64,000 nt of DNA from Halomonas sp. 1513 (GCA_001971685.1 CP019326.1:3472001-3536000), one strand, 5' to 3'; shown: positions 24,065-33,036, counted from the stretch's first letter. The notes: generated from the sequence alone by a model not told the origin. Program-made: numbers and translations.

Positions 24065-24574
24065 TCACGCGTCGGCAGCGGCGTCTTCGTCGTCATCGAC
24101 GATTGCTTGATACATCTGCTCGCGTAAGGCGTCGGTTACGAGCTGCACCATCTCGATGGCCTCAGGCGGTAGCCCGGCATCACGCTCGAGCATGTCAGCC
24201 AAGGAATCGAGACCACTCGCCACGGCCTTGGCCAGAGCAGCCATTTCCCGCTGAACCTCGCTGTCCGGTACCAGGCTGCGTAACTCGCGCTCGAGCTTTA
24301 CCCGCTCGTTCTCGCTCTGGAACCAGGCCTTGCGGTCCTGGGGCAATAGGTCGTTGATGTCGAGCCCGTCGCCGGTGATGGCTCGGCGATCGGCTGTAAG
24401 CGCATCGACAACATCGGCGAGCCGGTATATCGGGTTACCACGCCGGGAACCTGCCGGCGGAATCGCCGCATCTTTGATCAACGTGGCCACCGTGCGCCTG
24501 TCGCGACCGATCGCTTCAGCGAGTCGGCTGATCGACCAGTGGTAGGCCTGCTCCCGTCCAATCACCTCGCCCAT
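24065..24574 (-). CDS. DUF1441-type small terminase subunit-like protein
   Basis: 169 residues. The N-terminal 60 form a winged HTH (SISRLAEAIGRDRRTVATLI, then GNPIYRLADVVDAL) like the Nu1/TerS DNA-binding domain. The middle (DINDLLPQDRKAWFQSENERVKLEREL) is the DUF1441 hallmark. The rest is helical and acidic at the end. Small terminases recognise the packaging site of the phage genome, and several satellites carry their own to steer packaging. No large terminase gene is present in the element. That the protein works as TerS here is inference from the family. Confidence 0.72.
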   Translation of the reverse strand: MGEVIGREQAYHWSISRLAEAIGRDRRTVATLIKDAAIPPAGSRRGNPIYRLADVVDALTADRRAITGDGLDINDLLPQDRKAWFQSENERVKLERELRSLVPDSEVQREMAALAKAVASGLDSLADMLERDAGLPPEAIEMVQLVTDALREQMYQAIVDDDEDAAADA

Positions 24575-24607
24575 CGTCTGCTCAGCCGCACCCGCGGCGC
24601 TCCTCCA

Positions 24608-24853
24608 TCACCTGTACATCAACGCGGCCGATCCTGGTGCCGCTATGCTCAGCTTGCACAGCTCGCATCTCCCACCGTTGCTGGGCTCGGGGCCACCTGC
24701 GGTGGAGCACCCAGGGAGCCCAAAAATTTGTCGAAATCCAGGGCTCAGCGTCCCCGTGGCCGGGGGGTGGGCGCCAGGAAGGACCCGCGATTTCTCAGCG
24801 GGAGCGTCGCCAGCAACTGAAGCCCATGGGGCGCGCGATCCATTCCGGGTCAT
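24608..24853 (-). CDS. Doubtful small protein between the tail-Z-like and small-terminase-like genes
   Basis: 81 codons. The ATG overlaps the stop of the minor-tail-Z-like gene by 4 nt, which favours translation. The product is Gly/Pro/Ser-rich (PGAHPPATGTLSPGFRQIFG) and has C-E-L-C, without a recognisable fold. The same 275-nt interval could instead be a non-coding packaging region, since small terminase genes often lie beside cos or pac. Confidence 0.35.
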   Translation of the reverse strand: MTRNGSRAPWASVAGDAPAEKSRVLPGAHPPATGTLSPGFRQIFGLPGCSTAGGPEPSNGGRCELCKLSIAAPGSAALMYR

Positions 24854-25401
24854 TTCTTTATCAGCCGTTCGGCTTCATGCGCCATCCTTTGTATCAATCG
24901 ATTTCCGGATGGAACCTGAAGGTCATCTTTCACGTCGGTGTATACTTGGCTCACGCTGGGCCCGTGGAGAATTTGCAAGCCGCCACTCCGGCCGAGGCCA
25001 GGCCCGTGCTTGGTGCGAATCGCGATCGCCTGCACGCCATTGGCGAAGGTGATGTAGAACGCCCCTGGCATACGCTTCTTTCCACCTGAGGGTTTAACCT
25101 GAACACCAATCCCGCCTCGCGCATACTTGCGGTTATCGTAGCGGGTCAGCAGCACCCCCCGGGAAGGAGTTTCGAGGCGCCCCATGGGGTTAGAAACGGT
25201 TGCCTTCCTGATGTTTAGTCGCTCTCTGACATAGCCGGCTTTCAGCTTCACCTGCTTGCGTATTTCCACTCCTGCTTCAGTCTTTGTAACGCTCAACGTG
25301 TGATTGATGGCACGGCTCATGGCGGTGCTAGAACCGTTTCTGATATGCGATAGCGCTCTCTCGACTTCTCGGATGGCGTTTACATCCATCTTTACTTTCA
25401 T
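24850..25401 (-). CDS. Minor tail protein Z-like (phage)
   Basis: 183 residues, basic. The pattern A-M-S-R-A-I-N-H-T-L-S-V-T-K-T-E-A near residue 30, then K-A-G-Y-V-R-E-R-L-N-I-R-K-A and a glycine-rich beta region (YDNRKYARGGIGVQVKPSGG) with a C-terminal helix matches the lambda gpZ/minor-tail-Z family found at the tail-head junction. It starts at ATG 25401. In lambda-like phages this gene precedes the tail tube and tape measure genes; here it comes after the tape measure gene in transcription order. Confidence 0.65.
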   Translation of the reverse strand: MKVKMDVNAIREVERALSHIRNGSSTAMSRAINHTLSVTKTEAGVEIRKQVKLKAGYVRERLNIRKATVSNPMGRLETPSRGVLLTRYDNRKYARGGIGVQVKPSGGKKRMPGAFYITFANGVQAIAIRTKHGPGLGRSGGLQILHGPSVSQVYTDVKDDLQVPSGNRLIQRMAHEAERLIKK

Positions 25402-25485
25402 GCCCGTGTTCCTCTACCTGGTATCCAGAAAGTGGTGCTGGCCGGGGGGGGAATCCGGCACCAGCCGGCGGCCGCTGGTCATCAT

Positions 25486-25926
25486 TCAGTTGGCCCCCCC
25501 TGGTCCGGGGTTATGGCCACCCTCTGACTCGGCCAGGGCCGATGCCAGCAAATGGTTAAACATCTGGAGCTCACGCTGGGCCGTGGCTTCTCTCATTACG
25601 TGGTGTTCCAGGTCGCGCGTATAGTCCATGGCCTGGTTTGCTAAGCGCGTCACCGCCTCCCCCCGGGTGTCTTCAGGTAGAGTGCGGGCGTGGTCGAGAA
25701 TGGCGTCAGCGAAGGCCATGAACGGCGCCTGCAACTCGCTACGGGTAGCTTTTGAAAGCGCAGCGCCAGCTGCTCGAACCGTTCTGCAGCCCACACCTGG
25801 GCAGCGAGCGCCGAGGGCCCTCAGGTTGGCCAGGGCCAGGTTGAATTGGCGATGGTGATAGTCCCGCCGCTGGCGGGCAGCGGCGGATCTCTCGTCAAGC
25901 TCGCGGAACAGAATCGGCGTCATCAA
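25486..25926 (-). CDS. Helical protein, probable paralogue of its upstream neighbour
   Basis: 146 residues, nearly all helix, with three cysteines (ARCPGVGCRTV is part of a loop). A middle block (FMAFADAILDHARTLPEDTRGEAV) aligns by eye with FDEFTDALIHLARKHPPGAAERDR of the neighbouring protein, and similar helix lengths follow. The start overlaps the upstream stop by 4 nt. It is downstream of the tape measure gene. No family recognised; a tail-assembly accessory role would fit the position but is not supported by sequence. Confidence 0.6.
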   Translation of the reverse strand: MMTPILFRELDERSAAARQRRDYHHRQFNLALANLRALGARCPGVGCRTVRAAGAALSKATRSELQAPFMAFADAILDHARTLPEDTRGEAVTRLANQAMDYTRDLEHHVMREATAQRELQMFNHLLASALAESEGGHNPGPGGAN

Positions 25927-26399
25927 TGAATACCTCCCCCCTGGTTACGCTCAAGGGCTCGCTGGGCGTTCGCCTCCTTGGTCAAGGTGTCGAGGCGCAG
26001 CAGAGCGCCTAGCTCGTCCCTGCGGGCCTTCTGTGCCTTCGCCATAAGCTCGGTACACTGCTCGACGATGCGCATCATGCGGTCGCGTTCCGCCGCCCCT
26101 GGTGGGTGCTTTCGCGCCAGGTGAATCAGTGCATCAGTGAATTCATCGAACAGGGCACGCCGTTGATCGGCCTGTGCGGTGGCCAAGGCGTAGCCCGAGG
26201 CAGTTATCGCCGGATCGCCAAGTGAGCTGGCTTGATGTGCCATCTGGCCGAGCGCCTCGCGCACTTGCTCCAGCGACGCTCGGGCCTGGTTCAAGGCCAC
26301 CCTGTTAATCGCTACCTTTACCGCCAGGGCTTGCAGGACAGGCGACAGCGTCGGATCGAGGCCGGGGATTACCCCCTTGCTGGCTGCTCTTTGCACCAT
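25923..26399 (-). CDS. Helical protein after the tape measure gene
   Basis: 158 residues from ATG 26399, 2 nt past the tape measure stop; ATG 26417 in frame, overlapping the tape measure gene by 17 nt, is an alternative. All-helical, with Ala/Arg/Gln-rich repeats, and a block FDEFTDALIHLARKHPPG shared by eye with the next protein, suggesting tandem duplication. The stop overlaps the next start by 4 nt. Function unknown. Confidence 0.6.
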   Translation of the reverse strand: MVQRAASKGVIPGLDPTLSPVLQALAVKVAINRVALNQARASLEQVREALGQMAHQASSLGDPAITASGYALATAQADQRRALFDEFTDALIHLARKHPPGAAERDRMMRIVEQCTELMAKAQKARRDELGALLRLDTLTKEANAQRALERNQGGGIH

Positions 26400-26400
26400 A

Positions 26401-29214
26401 TCAGGCACCCCCACCATTCAGCCCCAGCAGGAACTCCGCCCCTTCGGCGCTGGCCCTGAGCTGAACCTTCTCGATGATCTGCCACATCACCATTTCCAAG
26501 GCCGGCTCCAGGCCATCGCTGCTGATGTTGATAAGGCCGCCGCCGTTACGGATCGCATCAGTGCGAACTCGCATCTGCTCGATCTGCTCTCGAGTCAACT
26601 CGGCTTCGAGGCGCATGGCCTCATCACGCCGGGCACTCTCGCGCTGAATCTCACGCTCCAGCCCCAGCTCCTGCAGTCGCGAAATGTCGCCGGATCCCAG
26701 CACGCCATATAGCCCCTGGAGAACGTCACCCGTGTTATCGATGGTCGCGCTGATACTGTTGAACGCCGCCTCTACTCGAGCGGTGTCTGCTTCCAGTTGG
26801 GCGGTCTGCAGGCCGGCGGAGATCTCGAAGTTTTTAATGCGCTCGTTGCTCGCCAGTTCCTCCAATGAGAGCTCGTAATCCAACACCGCCTGCCGCGCCT
26901 TCAGAATGGCCTCCTGACCCTCGAGCACCTCGTTGGCCAGGTCCTGCTGCGCCTTGGCGCCGGTGTCGGCGCCGTTGCGCATGCTCTCGTAGTACGACGT
27001 CAGTTCATCGAACTGCGTCTGACTGATCAGGCCCTTGTCGAACGCGGCGCGCACCTCGGCATAGGCCGACTCAAGCTCGCCGATATTCGTGACCTGCTGG
27101 AACACGCCATCGTTGACCTGGCGCCAGGCGTTTTCCATCGGGCCAATTTCTTCGAGCACGCCGCGCAGGCCGTTGGCGGTACGCTCCTGCTCGTCGGCGA
27201 ACGCGGCGCTGTTCTTGAAGGCCTCCTCCACCACGGCGTCGAAGTCGGTGTAGCGGGCCTCGACCTCCTGCATCGCCCGCGCCTCGCGCTCGCGCTCGCG
27301 CGCCTCGGCCTGCCGGTCGATCCCGAGGATGACGTCACTGGCCTCGCGGTTCATCCGCGCCATGCGTGTCGCCAGGTCCTCCTGGGCCTCGCCGGCGGCG
27401 ACCCAGTCGCTGACAGCGAAATCCCACACCAAACGGCCATCGGCGATGGCGCGATTCTGCTCGCGCAGCTCGCGCGTCGCCTCGTCAACGTTGGCACCAA
27501 AGCCCATGATGTCGCGGCCGGCGGTGTATACCGCCGCACCGGTGATCGCTACGCCAGCGGCCAGACCAACCGGGCCGGTGAGCACGCCCACCAGGCCGGA
27601 TACCAGCGGCGCGGCCTTGGCAATCACTCCGCTGCTACCCAGCACCGGCCGCACGATTCCGTTGAACGTGATCACGGCGCTGGCCAGGGTGTTTAGCGCC
27701 AGCGAGGCGCCGCCGATCGTACCCACAACCACCGCCCAGGCTGGGTCGAGCTCCAGGGCGAACTGCACCAGGTTGGCCATCTGCTCGAGGAACGGCCCCA
27801 GCGCGGTGATCGCGCCGGCCGTGTAACCGCTGAGCGTCTCGAATGCCAGGCCGATGGTCTCGATCACGCTGGCCAGGCCCTCAGCGCTGGAGAGGTTGGC
27901 ACCGCCGAACAGCTCCGAGATGGCCTCGCGCACCATGTCGATGCCGTTGAAGAAGCTGGAGAAATCCGCACTCTCCAGCGCCTCGGGCAGGTTGCGGGCC
28001 ACATCGCTGAGCGTCTGCTCGATGCCGCCCATCATGCTCTCGAGCTGATTGACGAAGCCCTCGAGCTGGCCATCGGTGATTGACGCGCCCACTGCATTGA
28101 AGATCTCGGCGATGGCAGCCTGAATCCCGGTGAACTCGTCCAGCAGCGGGTCGCCCACCGCGATCAGCGCGCCGGTCATGGCGTTCTGGATGCGCTGCGT
28201 GCCTTGCTCCACCGTGCCCGCCATGCGGGTGTAGGCCTCTTGCGCGGCGCCGGTGCGGTTTTCCTGGTTTTCCAGGGCCACGGCGAACTTGTCGGATGCC
28301 TCGCCGGTCAGCGTTAGCACGCCCTGGAGCGCCTGCACACTGCCGAACAGCGTCGCCATTTGCTCGGTGTTGCCGCCGGTGGCCTCCGCCACAATATCCA
28401 TCATCCCGGCCAGTCCCTCGGACTCCAGGGCCGTGGCACCGAATTCGATATTCAATTCAGCGGCGAGATCCCGTGCCTGCTTCGCGGGGTTGATCATGTT
28501 GGAAATGGCGGATACAACCTGCGTTACCGCCTGCGACGTCGGCGTGCCGGTGGCCGTAATGGCAGACACTGCCGCCAGCAGTTCGCCAAACTCAATCCCA
28601 GCGTTGGCCGCCAGGCTGGTGGCCTGGGACATCGATGCCGACAGTTCAGGCAGGGTCGTGATGCCGTCGCGCACCGCTTGGAACAGGGCGTCGGCATAGT
28701 CGCCGGCTTCCTCGGCGCCAGCGCCATAGGCGTTCAGCGGACCCTCCAACGCTATCAGCGCGCTCTTGAGGTCCGACTTGCCGCCGATGGCGAGCATCTC
28801 GGCCTTGCGTACTACGTCCAGCGAGTCGGCATAATCCACGCCGGCAGAGATCGCCGAGTAGACCGCGCTGTTGATGTCGCCCAGCGACTGAGCACTCTCC
28901 CGGCCGTACTCGAGAATTTCCTGGCGGAAGCCGGCCAGGCTATCGGTCGGCTCGTCGATAAGCGTCGAGATCTCGCGGAACTGGCTATCGAAGTCGCCGG
29001 CCAGCTTGATCGCAAAGCCGGTCACCGCCACACCGGTGGCCAGCAGCGCCGTCTGGAACGCCAGTACGTTCTTGGTCAGATCCGCCATCGGCTCGGTGGC
29101 TTTCTGCACCGACCCCGCAACGCCGTCGATCTGGCGGGTGGCGCTGTCCACCCCCGCCCCCATCTGGTCGACGCCCTCGAAGATGATAGCGACGCTTTTT
29201 TCTAGATCGGCCAT
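26401..29214 (-). CDS. Phage tail tape measure protein
   Basis: 937 residues from ATG 29214. The N-terminal 350 residues are the conserved tape-measure core (NVLAFQTALLATGVAVTGFA; FDSQFREISTLID; AISAGVDYADSLDVVRKAE; YGAGAEEAGDYADALFQAV; VTQVVSAISNMINP). Hydrophobic segments lie near residues 470-580 and a long charged helical C-terminus follows. In siphophages this protein sets tail length and passes into the cell during injection. It is preceded by an AT-rich stretch and a small basic gene. No tail tube, chaperone or baseplate gene is in the element, so it would act with proteins from elsewhere. Confidence 0.88.
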   Translation of the reverse strand: MADLEKSVAIIFEGVDQMGAGVDSATRQIDGVAGSVQKATEPMADLTKNVLAFQTALLATGVAVTGFAIKLAGDFDSQFREISTLIDEPTDSLAGFRQEILEYGRESAQSLGDINSAVYSAISAGVDYADSLDVVRKAEMLAIGGKSDLKSALIALEGPLNAYGAGAEEAGDYADALFQAVRDGITTLPELSASMSQATSLAANAGIEFGELLAAVSAITATGTPTSQAVTQVVSAISNMINPAKQARDLAAELNIEFGATALESEGLAGMMDIVAEATGGNTEQMATLFGSVQALQGVLTLTGEASDKFAVALENQENRTGAAQEAYTRMAGTVEQGTQRIQNAMTGALIAVGDPLLDEFTGIQAAIAEIFNAVGASITDGQLEGFVNQLESMMGGIEQTLSDVARNLPEALESADFSSFFNGIDMVREAISELFGGANLSSAEGLASVIETIGLAFETLSGYTAGAITALGPFLEQMANLVQFALELDPAWAVVVGTIGGASLALNTLASAVITFNGIVRPVLGSSGVIAKAAPLVSGLVGVLTGPVGLAAGVAITGAAVYTAGRDIMGFGANVDEATRELREQNRAIADGRLVWDFAVSDWVAAGEAQEDLATRMARMNREASDVILGIDRQAEAREREREARAMQEVEARYTDFDAVVEEAFKNSAAFADEQERTANGLRGVLEEIGPMENAWRQVNDGVFQQVTNIGELESAYAEVRAAFDKGLISQTQFDELTSYYESMRNGADTGAKAQQDLANEVLEGQEAILKARQAVLDYELSLEELASNERIKNFEISAGLQTAQLEADTARVEAAFNSISATIDNTGDVLQGLYGVLGSGDISRLQELGLEREIQRESARRDEAMRLEAELTREQIEQMRVRTDAIRNGGGLINISSDGLEPALEMVMWQIIEKVQLRASAEGAEFLLGLNGGGA

Positions 29215-29276
29215 GTCGTAACTCTCTGTTCGTGTCTCGCCGCGGACGCACACAAAAGGCGCCTACTATGGGCGCC

Positions 29277-29453
29277 TCATTGCTGAGCCGAAGAACTCAA
29301 TGCCTTGCGCTGTTCGATCAGCAGCAAGAGCCACCCGGCGGCTTCCACGTCGCCGCTATCTGCGCGGCGATCCAGCATCTGATAGAGCTCACGCTGGCGG
29401 CGGGCTGAAGGGATGATGTTGCGTGTACGAGGCTTTCGGCTGTTCGGTGTCAT
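29277..29453 (-). CDS. 58-residue basic protein upstream of the tape measure gene
   Basis: ATG 29453 to TGA 29279: 58 residues beginning MTPNSRKPRTRNIIPSARR, then a helix (RELYQMLDRRADSGDVEAAGW) and a Leu-rich turn. Codon use is normal for the region. The ribosome site is poor, which lowers confidence. It ends 62 nt before the tape measure start, so the two may share a transcript that begins in the AT-rich stretch upstream. Confidence 0.4.
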   Translation of the reverse strand: MTPNSRKPRTRNIIPSARRQRELYQMLDRRADSGDVEAAGWLLLLIEQRKALSSSAQQ

Positions 29454-29532
29454 GATGGCACTGTCATTTTATCCAGTACCACATATGGTAGTCATATCCA
29501 TATAAATGTCCATATATTGTTATAAATCTTGC
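29454..29532. other. AT-rich stretch with short repeats, promoter or unwinding region
   Basis: Clearly the most AT-rich part of the element. It holds CCATATA twice (in TCCATATAAATG and TCCATATATTG) and a TACCA / TGGTA inverted repeat around CATA. It lies between the replication operon and the tape measure gene, 530 nt from iteron array B. It may be the tail-gene promoter or a duplex-unwinding element. Confidence 0.35.
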
Positions 29533-29557
29533 GCGGGGTTGCCTTAGGCAGCCCCGC
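29533..29557 (-). terminator. Stem-loop ending the replication operon
   Basis: On the minus strand GCGGGG and CCCCGC pair around TGCC-TAA-GGCA, which forms a second stem. It is 13 nt beyond the stop of the 242-residue gene. No long T run follows (GCAAGATTTATA). Confidence 0.5.
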
Positions 29558-29570
29558 ACCGATCTATGTC

Positions 29571-30299
29571 TTACCGGATCAGCGCCAGCAGACTGCGATT
29601 GGCTGCACAGCGCCCTCGGTTGGTCTTGCAGTGATCCTTGGGCTCTGCCTCGGCGGCCTCCTGCCAGGTAGCCACGTAGCGTCGGGCGGCACGTTCACGC
29701 GCTTTAGGGGGCAATGTTCGAAGCCTGACGCAGATGAAACGGCGGTCCTCGGGCACTAATGGGCATCGATCGGCTATCCAGTCGATCCAGTCAACACGGC
29801 CAGCCAGGCTGCCGCGTCGGGGTTGTTTGGGGATCCATACGCCCAGCAGCTTGGCCACCTCCTGTTGAGCCTCCTTGGCGTCTTTGGCCGTTTCGAAAGC
29901 GTCATCAATGGCAGCAGCCAGGATGGCGCGGGCATGCCGATCCATCGGCGCCAGCACGTCTCGCAGACGATTGGCCAAGGGCATACCAAGGTCACGACCG
30001 GCACCACTCACCAGAGCGGTAATGATCGCTTCAGTCTCGTAGGATGGCGCTGGCTCAGTAGGCTGCGGATTTTGCGGATTTGCGGATAAGCCCCCCGGCT
30101 GGGGATCGACACCTGCGGATGAACTGCGGATACCTGCGGATTCCGTCGGCGCTACCTGGCCAACTCCAGTTACCGCTGAGGCGTCGCTATCAGGTAAAAG
30201 CAGGTCTGTCGCCTGTCGTGCCTGGGTGGGTGGCTGCGCTGGGACCAGCGGGTCGTCGCCATCCCACAGGCGACGGCCAATTTCCATCAGATCGATCAT
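29571..30299 (-). CDS. Hypothetical protein whose linker region contains iteron array B
   Basis: 242 residues. The N-terminal 85 are disordered-looking and Pro/Ser/Gln-rich, and the DNA coding for that part carries six exact TGCGGAT iterons. The C-terminal 155 are helical and charged (GMPLANRLRDVLAPMDRHAR; WIDWIADRCPLVPEDRRFICVRLRTLPPKARERAARRY) and end in a CKTNRGRC motif. The start is 3 nt after the DUF3987 stop. Position at the end of the replication operon, with iterons inside, suggests a replication or partition role; no family recognised. Confidence 0.65.
   Translation of the reverse strand: MIDLMEIGRRLWDGDDPLVPAQPPTQARQATDLLLPDSDASAVTGVGQVAPTESAGIRSSSAGVDPQPGGLSANPQNPQPTEPAPSYETEAIITALVSGAGRDLGMPLANRLRDVLAPMDRHARAILAAAIDDAFETAKDAKEAQQEVAKLLGVWIPKQPRRGSLAGRVDWIDWIADRCPLVPEDRRFICVRLRTLPPKARERAARRYVATWQEAAEAEPKDHCKTNRGRCAANRSLLALIR
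30064..30141 (+). repeat. Six-iteron TGCGGAT array B (inside a coding sequence)
   Basis: Exact TGCGGAT at 30064, 30073, 30081, 30114, 30125 and 30135. The spacings 9-8-33-11-10 equal those of array A exactly. It lies inside the 5' part of the 242-residue gene, just downstream of the DUF3987 gene. Confidence 0.9.
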
Positions 30300-30302
30300 G
30301 GC

Positions 30303-31826
30303 TCATGCCTCCCCTACCAAGCGCCAGCTCGCCGGCTGTCCGCGGGGACTACTGGTGGCGATCTGGAGATGACCGGTGTCGACCAGGAAGCCCAGCAGTG
30401 GCCTGGCTTTCTTGGCGCTGCGGTACTCACTTGGCAGGCGCTTGAAGTCCTGGGCATGTAGCACGCCACCGTGCTCCTTGATCCACTCCAACAGCTCTCG
30501 AGCCTGCAGCTCCTCAGTGTCCTGCCGTGCCTCTGCACTCCGGATCGCCATTGACTCCAGGTAATAGGCCACCAGCCTGCCAGCGCGCTCAATATGCGCC
30601 ACGCAGGGGGCCTCATGGCCTTCCACCAGCGCCAGCACAGTAGCGATTCGCGCCGCGTTGTCGGCGGCCTTGCTGGCAAATGCCTGCACATCACGAAAGC
30701 GACCATCGGGCTGAACCTGCAGCTCGATAGCGTCGTGCAGACGCGCCCATGCTTCGTAAGCCTCGCCCTCAATACGCACGAGCCTGGGGGACAGTGAGCC
30801 GCTATCGTCGACCTCCAGTGGGGTGCGGATCAGGTCGGTGAGCACGGACCAGTAGCGGGCGATTGCTGGGTCATGGTGCGGCCCCTTATTGGGGTCGCGG
30901 CCTTTCAGCAGTCGCTGTCCCACTAGGCTTGGCTCTTGCACGATCAGGAAGCGTGCGAGGAAGCCCTGTCCTTGCAGCAGCGGGTCACCCAACACTTTGG
31001 CGGCGACCACCGGCTGCAGCATCAGGTGGGCAGAAAGGCGGCGGCCGGCCAAGACCCCAGACTCGCCCGCCGTGCCTCGAGTGCGAGTGATCGGGGCGCC
31101 ATCCCACAGCTTGGAGACCATCGCCACGGTGCGTCCGCGTCCTTCTTCGCTCATCCCGTGACCACCGAAGAAGCCGACACCTTCATCGGAGAACAGCCCG
31201 GCGCTCGGGTGGTTGTTCTGCAGATGGCGATAGATGCCCTCGGCGGTAGGCTCGCCAAACGTCATGCTCGGCATGGTGGGCGCTTGCGGCTCCTCAGCAT
31301 CTATGGCAGTCAACGTCTCTTGCAGATAAGCCGCCTCGCCCTCGCTCATCGCCTGCTTGCCCTTGGGCTTAGCGGCATTGACCAGGGAATCACGGCGCAT
31401 TTCCCACACCTCACGCGCTGCTTTGTGGGCGGCCAGTTCCTCAGGGTGGTGCTGGCGCTTCTCGGCCTCCAGCTCGCGGATCGGTGACAGCGCCAGCGCA
31501 TCCAGGCTCGACTTCCTCTCGCCGCTGCCGGCTACCGTCATGCAAAACAGCGATACCGGCCCCCGACCGATCTGGCCTCGAGCCACGTCTACTTGCCCCT
31601 GAATGGCCAAGGCGGCTGCAGCCAACACGGATTGGCCGGCCATGCCAGGCGGGGTCTGCACGTAGTAGGCCAAGCGCTCGGCCGCTTCACCTAATACCGG
31701 TCCCAGCGCATCAATCGGGTACTCTGGCGGCGCCTCGCGTTCAGCTAATGGTAGGGGCGCCAGCTCGATGCGGCTCCCTCGCTCGGGCGGTTGCTCGCTT
31801 TGGTGCTTCACAGCTGCCATCGTCAT
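30303..31826 (-). CDS. DUF3987 replication protein (helicase-like ATPase)
   Basis: 507 residues from ATG 31826, which overlaps the Toprim gene stop by 4 nt. The DUF3987 signature is clear: VAGSGERKSSLDALAL, a Walker-A-like GSGERKS, then PSMTFGEPTAEGIYRHL and SAGLFSDEGVGFFGGHGM as the Walker-B-like block, and LMLQPVVAAKVLGDPLLQGQGFLARFL. These proteins, next to a Toprim primase gene, serve as the replicative helicase/primase module of many satellites and integrative elements. The C-terminal 120 residues form a wHTH-like tail. Confidence 0.82.
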   Translation of the reverse strand: MTMAAVKHQSEQPPERGSRIELAPLPLAEREAPPEYPIDALGPVLGEAAERLAYYVQTPPGMAGQSVLAAAALAIQGQVDVARGQIGRGPVSLFCMTVAGSGERKSSLDALALSPIRELEAEKRQHHPEELAAHKAAREVWEMRRDSLVNAAKPKGKQAMSEGEAAYLQETLTAIDAEEPQAPTMPSMTFGEPTAEGIYRHLQNNHPSAGLFSDEGVGFFGGHGMSEEGRGRTVAMVSKLWDGAPITRTRGTAGESGVLAGRRLSAHLMLQPVVAAKVLGDPLLQGQGFLARFLIVQEPSLVGQRLLKGRDPNKGPHHDPAIARYWSVLTDLIRTPLEVDDSGSLSPRLVRIEGEAYEAWARLHDAIELQVQPDGRFRDVQAFASKAADNAARIATVLALVEGHEAPCVAHIERAGRLVAYYLESMAIRSAEARQDTEELQARELLEWIKEHGGVLHAQDFKRLPSEYRSAKKARPLLGFLVDTGHLQIATSSPRGQPASWRLVGEA

Positions 31827-32752
31827 GCGGCACCCTCCTCGAGCTGTTGGCACCGCGCCAGGTCATTGAAGTCAGTACAGGTACAGCCAACGCACGGGAA
31901 GCGAGGCCATGTCAGATCAGCGCGGATCGACTGGGCGGCGGCGCGGCCGGCCGTCATGCCTGGATTGCCTTCGGTTCGGTGGTCGTTATCAGCGGCCACG
32001 GTGATGGCCACCTCGGTCGGTAAGCGCTGGCGCAATGCGTGACCTACCGTCGCAAGGTTGTTGGCGGTCATGGCCGCCACCACAGGACTTCCGGTCGCCT
32101 CTTGCAGTGTGGCGGCGGTTGCCCAGCCTTCGCATAGGTAGACGCGCTCAGCGCCAGCCAGACGGCCCAGCAGGGAAGCGGCACCTTTGAGCCGGGCGCG
32201 TGGCAGGAATCGCTTTCCGCCATCGGGGTGGATGCGCTGCAGATTGACCAGCGCGCCAGCGCAGAACAGCGGCACCAACAGCACGTCGCCTTGCTGGCGC
32301 AAGCCATGGTGCCGAACGCGCTTGCACTGCAGGTAGGGGTGGTTTGGGCTCGCCGGCTGAGCGGAGGACCAAAGGCGGCGGGCGCGATCGGCGGCTTCGG
32401 CGTGATCTCGCTGGCGCAGGGCCTCTCGTTCTCGCCGCGCGCGCTCGGCGGCTTTCCGGGCCCCCTCTGCGGCGGCGGAGTCATGCTCGCCGGCCAGAGT
32501 AACGGTCTGCTGTTCCCCCGTGTGCCAGTAGCCGAACACTGCCACTTCAGGTGTGGGGCAGACATACCAGCCGGCCAGGTTGCCGCGGCGCTTGTCGGGG
32601 GCATCGAAGCGGTGGACTTCACCATCAGCACAGATCGACAAACCCGTGACGCCACGAGCGGCCAGGGCCTCGACCAGCGCGGTGGTGATGCTGTGGTGAT
32701 GGGTCGCCTCTGGCTGGCCTTTGTGACGATAGTCGGCTGCATGAGTCGTCAT
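31823..32752 (-). CDS. Toprim-domain primase-like protein
   Basis: 309 residues. The Toprim motifs are visible in the C-terminal half: V-Y-L-C-E-G-W-A-T-A (catalytic Glu), the strand PVVAAMTANNL, then ITVAADNDHRTEGNPG (Asp-x-Asp). The N-terminal half has a DUF-like domain and a charged helix rich in Arg and Glu. C-V-G-C-T-C near the end could bind zinc. It is the fifth link in a chain of 4-nt overlapped genes and is overlapped with the DUF3987 gene, with which it probably forms the element's primase-helicase. Confidence 0.82.
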   Translation of the reverse strand: MTTHAADYRHKGQPEATHHHSITTALVEALAARGVTGLSICADGEVHRFDAPDKRRGNLAGWYVCPTPEVAVFGYWHTGEQQTVTLAGEHDSAAAEGARKAAERARREREALRQRDHAEAADRARRLWSSAQPASPNHPYLQCKRVRHHGLRQQGDVLLVPLFCAGALVNLQRIHPDGGKRFLPRARLKGAASLLGRLAGAERVYLCEGWATAATLQEATGSPVVAAMTANNLATVGHALRQRLPTEVAITVAADNDHRTEGNPGMTAGRAAAQSIRADLTWPRFPCVGCTCTDFNDLARCQQLEEGAA

Positions 32753-33036
32753 GGTTTCCCCCCTTTGCCAGCGCGGGCGGGATGCCCGGGGGACGCCTCG
32801 AGCATTTCCAGAATGACGCCATCCAGGTAATCGGCAGCCAGCCCAACGCAGCAGGCCAAGCCGTACTCGGTTACGTCGTCCATGCGCTCCTCATCGCGGC
32901 GATGGGCGTTGTCTTCCAGCAGTCCAGCGACTGCCCGTAAGGCAGCAGCGGCCTTGTCCACGTCAGGGATGAACGCCGCGGGGGCGGCCAACGGATCCTG
33001 GTGCTCTACAGGGGTGGTTTTCGCCTTTTGGTTCAT
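32749..33036 (-). CDS. Hypothetical small protein of the replication operon
   Basis: 95 residues, acidic and helical, with a pair of cysteines in YGLACCVGLAADYLDG. It is joined to the genes on both sides by 4-nt overlaps. No family recognised. Confidence 0.6.
   Translation of the reverse strand: MNQKAKTTPVEHQDPLAAPAAFIPDVDKAAAALRAVAGLLEDNAHRRDEERMDDVTEYGLACCVGLAADYLDGVILEMLEASPGHPARAGKGGKP

Noticed and set aside
24608..24853. A zinc-finger nuclease (C-x-x-C) in the 81-codon frame
   Set aside because: Only one C-x-x-C pair is present and no His-Asn-His motif is visible, so I list it as doubtful without a function.
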